Assembly: GCA_020062205.1 (NCBI GenBank)
Contig: JAGUWT010000104.1
Location: 1 to 10,790, forward strand
Source of the DNA: Thermodesulfovibrionales bacterium
GTDB lineage: Bacteria; Nitrospirota; Thermodesulfovibrionia; Thermodesulfovibrionales; SM23-35
Direction of reading: 5' to 3'
DNA: 10,790 nucleotides
The notes under the pieces were generated by a model. It searched no databases. It was not told the DNA's origin and worked only from the letters and a program-made list of their open reading frames with translations. The position numbers and the translations under genes were made by a program. Shown one piece after another: positions 6,537 through 10,790 of this stretch. Each line of letters starts with the position of its first letter. The first letter of the stretch is position 1.

Positions 6537-8807
6537 TTACCCGCATTTCGTAAACCCACAGTTATGGCAGACGATACAGCCTCCTTCATGTTCTATCGCA
6601 CCGCCACATTCAGGGCAGGCGCCCATGAGCATAACCACCTCATATTTTTTCCCGTTCCCGTTATCATCTTTCATGTGATAGTTTTCGAGTGCCTTTGCTA
6701 TGGCGTCAGAGCATGAAAGGATTTTTCCGCCACAATGCCACGAGGGCTGATGACAGGATATGCCCTTCAGTTGCTTTATGATCTCTTCAGGCTCAACATT
6801 GGATCTGAATGCGAGTGAGACGAGTCTCCCGATCGCCTCTGACTGACTCGAGGCACATCCGCCTGCCTTACCCATTGATGTAAAAAGTTCAAAGAGATGG
6901 CCTTCTTCATCCTCGTTGATCGTGACATAGAGATTCCCACAGCCTGTTTTCAAAAGTCGGGTTGAACCCCTTATGACTTCTGGTCTTTGCTTGGGAATTA
7001 TTTTGGTTGTCTGGCTGCTGACTGCTGACTGCCCATAGGTCGTAGACTGACTGCTGACTTTTGTTTTTCCTTTTGTCAGAACCTGCTCTTCCCTCGAACC
7101 ATCCCGGTAAACGGTTACCCCTTTGCAGCCGAGTTTGTATGCGAGGAGATATACATCCTCAACATCCTTTTGCGTAGCATCGCGAGGAAAATTCACTGTC
7201 TTTGAGACGGCATTGTCAACATATCTCTGGAATGCTGCCTGCATGGTGATGTGTTCCAGCGGAGTTATGTCATGGGCTGTTACAAAAAATGCCTTGACAT
7301 CCTCTGGTACCTCATCAAATTCCTGTATCGACCCTTTATCCGCAATCTTCTCCATAAGCTCCCGTGACAAGAATCCTCGCTCCTTTGCAACCTTTTCAAA
7401 ATAGGGATTTATCTCTATGAGCTTTGTACCTTCCATAACAGTTCTTACAAAAGAGACTGCAAAGAGGGGCTCGATGCCTGATGAACAGCCTGCAATTATT
7501 GAAAGCGTGCCTGTTGGTGCGATGGTTGTAACAGTAGCGTTTCTCAGCCTTTTCTTGCCATCATAAATACTCTTTTCATAATTAGGGAAAACACCACGTT
7601 CTTCTGCAAGTGCTGCTGATGCTTTTTTGCCTTCCCTCTGGATGAATCCCATCACCTCTTCTGCAAGCTTTACAGCACTGTCTGAGTTATACGGTATCCC
7701 GAGCTGTATGAGCATGTCAGCCCATCCCATAACACCAAGGCCAATCTTTCTATTTGCCCTTGTCATCTCAGCTATCTTCGGAAGGGGATATTTATTGACG
7801 TCTATAACATTGTCAAGGAAGTGTACTGCCTTCCATGTTATGTCCCTGAGTTTATCCCAGTTTACTTCATAACTCCGAACTCCGAACTCCGAACTCTGAA
7901 CTTCTTTTACCATTCTCGCAAGATTAATTGAGCCAAGGTTGCATGACTCATACGGCAGGAGTGGTTGCTCACCGCATGGATTGGTTGACTCTATCGGTCC
8001 GATATGAGGAGTGGGGTTTGATTCATTCACCCTGTCTATGAAGACGATACCTGGTTCTCCGTTTTTCCATGCATGCTCTATGATGAGATGAAAGACATCC
8101 CGTGCCTTAAGGGATTTTGTTACCTTTCTTGTCCTTGGGTTAATGAGGTCGAATGTTGTATCTTCTTCAACAGCTTTCATGAATTCATCAGTGAGCGCTA
8201 CAGAGATATTAAAGTTATTGAATCTTGTGTTGTCATTCTTGCAGGTAATAAAATTGAGTATATCAGGGTGGTCAACCCTGAGTATACCCATGTTGGCACC
8301 CCTTCTTGTCCCTCCCTGTTTTACAGCCTCTGTGGCTGTGTCAAAGACGGTCATGAAAGAGACAGGACCTGAGGATATGCCTTTTGTAGAGCCGACAATA
8401 TCTCCATTCGGTCTCAGTCTTGAAAAACTAAACCCGGTACCTCCGCCCGACTTATGTATAATCGCAGTATACTTTACTGCATCGAATATGGACTCCATGG
8501 AGTCATCTACAGGAAGGACAAAGCATGCACTGAGCTGTCCGAGCCTCCTGCCTGCATTCATAAGGGTAGGGCTGTTCGGCAGAAAATCGAGTGATGCAAC
8601 CATCTCATAGAATGCCTCTTCAATATTCTGTACATCTGACTCTGATTTGCCATATTTGAGATCAGCAGAAGCGACTGCCTTTGCTACCCGCTTGAAAAGA
8701 TCTTCAGGTGTCTCAACAATCCTCCCCTCCTCATTCTTTTTTAAATATCTTTTTTCAAGAACTTTCAGTGCATTTTTTGTAAGATTAAGACCATCTATTA
8801 CCTTCAT
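6537..8807 (-). CDS. nrdJ: Adenosylcobalamin-dependent (class II) ribonucleoside-diphosphate reductase
   Basis: NrdJ reduces ribonucleotides to deoxyribonucleotides using adenosylcobalamin to make the active-site thiyl radical; it needs neither oxygen nor a small subunit. The 756-residue protein has the ten-stranded barrel core with radical Cys C278 in STNPCGEQPLLPYESCN, partner residues N276 and E280, and the redox pair C95 (QLSACFVLP) and C289. The barrel signature TIAPTGTLSIIAGCSSGIEPLF is at 428-449. A variable linker (about 575-615) leads to a TSCPD-type domain (about 620-690; TGCGNLYVTI, GGCASSQSEAIGRL). The C-terminus is a zinc-ribbon-like CPECG / CIVCHNCGFTKCG (C731, C734, C744, C747, C750, C755), expected to deliver electrons to the active site. 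The start is fixed by GGAGGG just upstream. There are two oddities, both heptamer-repeat insertions: residues 304-313 and 584-600. The upstream vapC ends 116 nt away. No cobalamin riboswitch is apparent in that gap. Confidence 0.97.
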   Translation of the reverse strand: MKVIDGLNLTKNALKVLEKRYLKKNEEGRIVETPEDLFKRVAKAVASADLKYGKSESDVQNIEEAFYEMVASLDFLPNSPTLMNAGRRLGQLSACFVLPVDDSMESIFDAVKYTAIIHKSGGGTGFSFSRLRPNGDIVGSTKGISSGPVSFMTVFDTATEAVKQGGTRRGANMGILRVDHPDILNFITCKNDNTRFNNFNISVALTDEFMKAVEEDTTFDLINPRTRKVTKSLKARDVFHLIIEHAWKNGEPGIVFIDRVNESNPTPHIGPIESTNPCGEQPLLPYESCNLGSINLARMVKEVQSSEFGVRSYEVNWDKLRDITWKAVHFLDNVIDVNKYPLPKIAEMTRANRKIGLGVMGWADMLIQLGIPYNSDSAVKLAEEVMGFIQREGKKASAALAEERGVFPNYEKSIYDGKKRLRNATVTTIAPTGTLSIIAGCSSGIEPLFAVSFVRTVMEGTKLIEINPYFEKVAKERGFLSRELMEKIADKGSIQEFDEVPEDVKAFFVTAHDITPLEHITMQAAFQRYVDNAVSKTVNFPRDATQKDVEDVYLLAYKLGCKGVTVYRDGSREEQVLTKGKTKVSSQSTTYGQSAVSSQTTKIIPKQRPEVIRGSTRLLKTGCGNLYVTINEDEEGHLFELFTSMGKAGGCASSQSEAIGRLVSLAFRSNVEPEEIIKQLKGISCHQPSWHCGGKILSCSDAIAKALENYHMKDDNGNGKKYEVVMLMGACPECGGAIEHEGGCIVCHNCGFTKCG
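7015..7059 (-). repeat. Heptamer repeat tract inside nrdJ linker
   Basis: On the plus strand, ctgctga occurs twice in tandem (7015-7028), followed by a diverged ctgccca. The 10-mer actgctgact occurs at 7021-7030 and again at 7050-7059. The tract encodes low-complexity SSQSTTYGQSAVSSQTT (residues 584-600) in the linker between the catalytic barrel and the TSCPD domain. The repeat unit is 7 bp, so the frame is kept only by the overall length. Confidence 0.8.
7871..7902 (-). repeat. Four-copy heptamer repeat inside nrdJ
   Basis: The plus strand reads aactccg three times (7871-7891), then aactctg (7892-7898) and a partial fifth unit. On the coding strand the unit is CGGAGTT and encodes part of QSSEFGVRSYE (residues 304-314). 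It lies in a loop after NLARMV, just before the conserved VNWDKLRDITWKAVHFLDNVIDVNKYP segment. Confidence 0.85.
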
Positions 8808-8810
8808 TAT

Positions 8811-8816
8811 CCCTCC
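8811..8816 (-). promoter_or_regulatory. Ribosome binding site of nrdJ
   Basis: GGAGGG on the minus strand lies 3 nt before the ATG at 8807 (sequence GGAGGGATAATG). It is strong but closely spaced, and it decides the nrdJ start. Confidence 0.7.
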
Positions 8817-8923
8817 GTTATATAAATCTTTATAATGCTTTGTTATTCGTTTAACGCTTAATAAAAATGGACTTTTTTATCTGTGCATCACCATCTTCCT
8901 TTAAGCCTTCTTTAACAATCCTC

Positions 8924-9322
8924 TTATAACTCAACAAACCCTTCCTGTCTGAAATGACCATCAAGGGCAATACAATTTGATATCCCAAGACGGTTCATCA
9001 CAGCAAAGCTTACACAATCTGTGAAGCTATAAGCCTTGTCCTCCCTTGAGACAAACAGTCCCCATGCCTTTTTCTCATCTACAGGTGTAACCCATATCCT
9101 ATCTACTTGTGGAGATTTCTGGAGGATATCTCCGACAAAGACCGCCTTGCTGTGACCAAGACGTGCGAGCACTAAAGTCACTATCTCATCAAAGATGTAG
9201 TTTGTAATCAAAACCCTCCCCTTAAAACTATTTAGAAACCCCTCTATTTTTTTATGATCAGGGTCTTTTACATTGATATATGCATAAAGGGCACTTGTAT
9301 CAACAAAAACCTGATCTTTCAT
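8924..9322 (-). CDS. PIN-domain toxin (VapC-like ribonuclease)
   Basis: This 132-residue PIN domain is full length for a VapC-type toxin. The four acidic residues that hold the catalytic metal are present: D8 (FVDTSALYA), E46 (NYIFDEIVTL), D102 (SFTDCVSFAVM) and D121 (ALDGHF). VapC toxins are metal-dependent ribonucleases, usually cutting tRNA or rRNA and inhibited by their antitoxin; the target of this one cannot be seen. The start overlaps the antitoxin stop by 4 bp (ATGA, 9322-9319), the classic coupled toxin-antitoxin layout. All catalytic residues are intact and the frame is unbroken, so the toxin is probably active. An antitoxin-less PIN nuclease is ruled out by the partner gene. The next gene downstream, nrdJ, is 116 nt away and unrelated in function. 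Confidence 0.93.
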   Translation of the reverse strand: MKDQVFVDTSALYAYINVKDPDHKKIEGFLNSFKGRVLITNYIFDEIVTLVLARLGHSKAVFVGDILQKSPQVDRIWVTPVDEKKAWGLFVSREDKAYSFTDCVSFAVMNRLGISNCIALDGHFRQEGFVEL

Positions 9323-9537
9323 TTCTTTTTATATAACCATTTATCATGATCTCTGCCATAAGCCTCTGCATCCTCAGCTATACCTGATATGGATGTAAGA
9401 GAATAAACCTTTGATCCCTTTGAATAGTTATCAAGTATTTCTCTTAATACTTTTGAGATACTTTTCTTTTCCTGTTCAGAAAGTTTCTTAAGAAACTCAT
9501 AATGTTTTTCTTCAAGGATAAGTTGTGTCCTGTACAT
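9319..9537 (-). CDS. Ribbon-helix-helix antitoxin partner of the PIN toxin
   Basis: The 72-residue protein begins with an RHH DNA-binding fold: strand MYRTQLILEE, helix HYEFLKKLSEQEK, then KSISKVLREILDNYSK. The C-terminal tail ISGIAEDAEAYGRDHDKWLYKKK matches the xxHDxxLY pattern common in antitoxins of PIN toxins, where the tail blocks the nuclease site. It should neutralise the downstream PIN toxin by direct binding and autorepress the operon as a dimer on the repeats at 9547-9573. The start is set by an AGAGGTGAT ribosome site (9550-9542), 4 nt upstream. It overlaps the toxin by 4 bp. Confidence 0.88.
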   Translation of the reverse strand: MYRTQLILEEKHYEFLKKLSEQEKKSISKVLREILDNYSKGSKVYSLTSISGIAEDAEAYGRDHDKWLYKKK

Positions 9538-9546
9538 TTACATCAC

Positions 9547-9573
9547 CTCTTATTACATCATAAGAGATTACAT
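9547..9573. promoter_or_regulatory. Candidate operator for RHH antitoxin autoregulation
   Basis: An inverted repeat CTCTTA-8 nt-TAAGAG (9547-9566) spans the -10 box. The heptamer ATTACAT is directly repeated at 9552-9558 and 9567-9573. RHH repressors bind short repeated sites of this kind, and the location over the promoter suits autorepression. Confidence 0.5.
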
Positions 9574-9585
9574 TATTAAAATCAA
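9557..9585 (-). promoter_or_regulatory. Sigma70-like promoter of the toxin-antitoxin pair
   Basis: On the minus strand TTGATT (9585-9580) is followed after exactly 17 nt by TATGAT (9562-9557), matching the -35 and -10 consensus at 4 of 6 and 5 of 6 positions. Transcription would begin near 9550, giving a leader of only about 13 nt with the ribosome site at its very 5' end. Confidence 0.6.
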
Positions 9586-9662
9586 GCCCCTAAAAACTTC
9601 TCCCTTTACTCTCTGTTTATTATCAATAAATTGTGCTATTAATTAAAATCATGCTAATTAAA

Positions 9663-9678
9663 CCACAATATATTGTGG
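9663..9678. promoter_or_regulatory. Perfect 16-bp palindrome, candidate operator
   Basis: CCACAATATATTGTGG is a perfect palindrome with no loop and no adjacent T-run, so it is more like a dimeric repressor site than a terminator. It lies about 95 nt upstream of the -10 box of the toxin-antitoxin pair. The binding protein is unknown. Confidence 0.45.
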
Positions 9679-9779
9679 ATGTCAAGGAAAAAGTGAAGAT
9701 GAGAAAACTGCTTGATTTTTATACGTTTTTCCTGTGAAATGGATGTTGGGAATTTGTTAATTCAAATAATACAATTAAC

Positions 9780-9806
9780 CACAGAGGTCACAGAGGTCAC
9801 AGAGAA
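9780..9806. repeat. Three-unit 9-mer tandem repeat
   Basis: Two exact copies of cacagaggt (9780-9788, 9789-9797) are followed by cacagagaa (9798-9806). Similar 'accacagaggtcacagag' tracts are scattered between genes in several environmental bacterial phyla. It is not coding here. Confidence 0.8.
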
Positions 9807-9830
9807 ATTTTAAATCAGATCCAATGGAGC

Positions 9831-10790
9831 CTATTTAATAACCTCAGATGTAAAAATATACAACTCAGCATCCTTCCATACATCTTTTGGTAACCCTGCC
9901 TTCAGGCATATATGCTCAAGGAAGGTGTCTCTATCCCATCCGAATTCTGTTGCAACCTGAGGAAGAAGGAGGCCGCTCTGCATACCTTTGCGTATAACAA
10001 GGCCATGTCTCCCAATCTGAATATCTTTTACATCCCTCAATGGTTCAAGCGGGGATAAGATAGAAATTTCGACATCCATATCCTTGATATCCTCTTTATT
10101 CATCGGAGGAAACCGTGGGTCACTCGAACATGCTGAAACAGCATTTCTTATCACTGACTCATAAAGTGGCATAACAGGCTGGATATTCCCGATACAGCCT
10201 CTTAGATTGCCATTTTTCTTAATTGTCACAAAGGTGGCACCATTTGCCCTGAACTTTGGATTCTTTATTTCTCCCCCGGGGATTTTTCCATTTGTTACAT
10301 AGTTAATAATTGTGTTTTTTGCCAATGATAGAAGCTCCTCTTTCTCCTCTTTTGTAAGCTCACTCTTGTAAATGCCCATGGCAGCATATCCCACAACACG
10401 ATCCTTATCACCTGTCACATCACCTGAGTTGGCATATGTATAGAGCAGGCCATAGTTTGCCCCGAGCATTCTTGCAACAGCCATTGTGAATAGAACAGGA
10501 TATGCACCGCACATCTCAGCCTCTCTCTTTGCTAAATTTCTCTCAATATCCTCCATTGACATCCTCTCAACAGCATCTATCATCTTCCTGTCCATTACAC
10601 TTGCAGTCTCGTAATCGTGATAATGCGAAAGGTCTGTGCTGGCAACCATTATTGCCTTTTCATCTTTTCTTAAAATCTCTGTGAGTTTTTCTGTCAGATA
10701 TTGAAAGGACTGTTTTGTAGGGGAACCAATCAGGATGGGTACTATCGTGAAATCCTTTAATACTCGCTGAAGAAATGGTATCTGCACCTC
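9831..10790 (-). CDS. Memo-AMMECR1 fusion of the AmmeMemoRadiSam system (5' end missing)
   Basis: 319 residues are visible and the frame continues through the right edge. The first visible residues EVQIPFLQ match the Memo motif that follows its metal-site His, so the true start is well upstream and the GTG at 10787 is not a start. The Memo (protein B) part covers visible residues 1 to about 141, with STDLSHYHDY and EMCGAYPVLF, the regions carrying the family's conserved His and Cys. The AMMECR1 (protein A) part follows without a break from about 145 to the end, with the diagnostic LRGCIGNIQP near 196 and LLLPQVATEFGWDRDTFLEHICLKAGLP near the C-terminus. In many bacteria and archaea these two domains co-occur with a radical SAM enzyme, and together they are thought to carry out an unknown modification. 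That enzyme is not in this window and would be expected further right. Confidence 0.93.
   Translation of the reverse strand, partial: EVQIPFLQRVLKDFTIVPILIGSPTKQSFQYLTEKLTEILRKDEKAIMVASTDLSHYHDYETASVMDRKMIDAVERMSMEDIERNLAKREAEMCGAYPVLFTMAVARMLGANYGLLYTYANSGDVTGDKDRVVGYAAMGIYKSELTKEEKEELLSLAKNTIINYVTNGKIPGGEIKNPKFRANGATFVTIKKNGNLRGCIGNIQPVMPLYESVIRNAVSACSSDPRFPPMNKEDIKDMDVEISILSPLEPLRDVKDIQIGRHGLVIRKGMQSGLLLPQVATEFGWDRDTFLEHICLKAGLPKDVWKDAELYIFTSEVIK

Larger units (their letters stand above)
9586..9830. other. AT-rich intergenic region between the Memo/AMMECR1 gene and the antitoxin
   Basis: I see no gene here. The contents are a perfect 16-bp palindrome (9663-9678), a 7-bp inverted repeat with a 10-nt spacer (GTTAATT 9756-9762, AATTAAC 9773-9779) and a three-unit 9-mer repeat (9780-9806). 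Two similar TTAATTAAA / TAATTAAA stretches flank ATCATGC at 9638-9662. No terminator with a T-run is evident after the Memo/AMMECR1 stop. Confidence 0.6.

Noticed and set aside
6527..6589. Longer LOG start at ATG 6589
   Set aside because: It would overlap nrdJ by 53 nt, and the added 21 residues merely reread the nrdJ zinc-ribbon codons in another frame. ATG 6526 has a well-placed AAGG.
7015..7902. Short repeats considered as a CRISPR array
   Set aside because: The units are 7 bp, directly adjacent without spacers, and inside an intact coding sequence.
8143..8610. Plus-strand open frame of 155 codons
   Set aside because: It lies wholly antisense to the conserved nrdJ core, has no ribosome site and looks like a mirrored shadow of the real gene.
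8808..8923. Possible cobalamin riboswitch before the B12-dependent nrdJ
   Set aside because: Only 116 nt are available and no B12-box-like or long base-paired element is seen. The leader is AT-rich and unstructured to the eye.
8851..8961. Minus-strand 36-codon frame overlapping the toxin end (MVISDRKGLL...IFIKR)
   Set aside because: It has no ribosome site, overlaps the well-supported end of the PIN toxin in another frame, and has no recognisable homology. A decayed gene end cannot be excluded, but is unsupported.

Overview
This is a gene-dense bacterial chromosome segment of moderate-to-low GC. It mixes housekeeping enzymes with several poorly understood genes. The gene set suggests an anaerobic or microaerophilic Gram-negative bacterium: a B12-dependent class II ribonucleotide reductase, an AmmeMemoRadiSam-type Memo/AMMECR1 fusion, a two-CW/PAS sensor and a periplasmic zinc phospholipase/nuclease. 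The short tandem repeats (7-mers inside nrdJ, a 9-mer 'cacagaggt' repeat) resemble those I associate with Nitrospirota and Brocadiales-type Planctomycetota. Nitrospirota is my best guess, but it is an inference and no marker gene here settles it.

Left part (1-3244). A minus-strand sensor with a cysteine-rich two-CW N-terminus, two HAMP-like units and two PAS domains runs off the left edge, so its output domain is not visible. Divergent from it is a small exported protein of unknown function (1598-2119). This converges on alanine dehydrogenase (2132-3244, minus), whose intrinsic terminator overlaps its own stop codon.

Centre (3245-5818). Upstream of ald, on the same strand, lies an exported zinc-dependent phospholipase C / S1-P1 nuclease-fold protein (3318-4028). 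A lysine-rich reading frame sits between the two genes. It would be joined to the phospholipase by a single-base insertion and would then end in an ATGA overlap with ald. Divergent from these genes is a compact plus-strand operon of three genes (4100-5818): a small protein with an HEFAE motif resembling a degenerate zinc-peptidase, a YkgJ-type cysteine-cluster protein, and an unrecognised helical protein. This operon is the best candidate here for an undescribed functional unit.

Right part (5834-10790). All genes are on the minus strand. In transcription order they are a Memo-AMMECR1 fusion (cut by the right edge), an RHH antitoxin and PIN toxin pair with a 4-bp overlap, nrdJ, and a LOG-family nucleotide phosphoribohydrolase starting 10 nt after nrdJ. 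nrdJ carries two heptamer-repeat tracts in dispensable parts of the protein, a surface loop and the interdomain linker. The 293-nt region between the fusion gene and the antitoxin contains a good sigma70-like promoter with overlapping repeats for the toxin-antitoxin pair, a perfect 16-bp palindrome, another inverted repeat and the 9-mer repeat. No rRNA, tRNA, CRISPR array, insertion sequence or cobalamin riboswitch was found.
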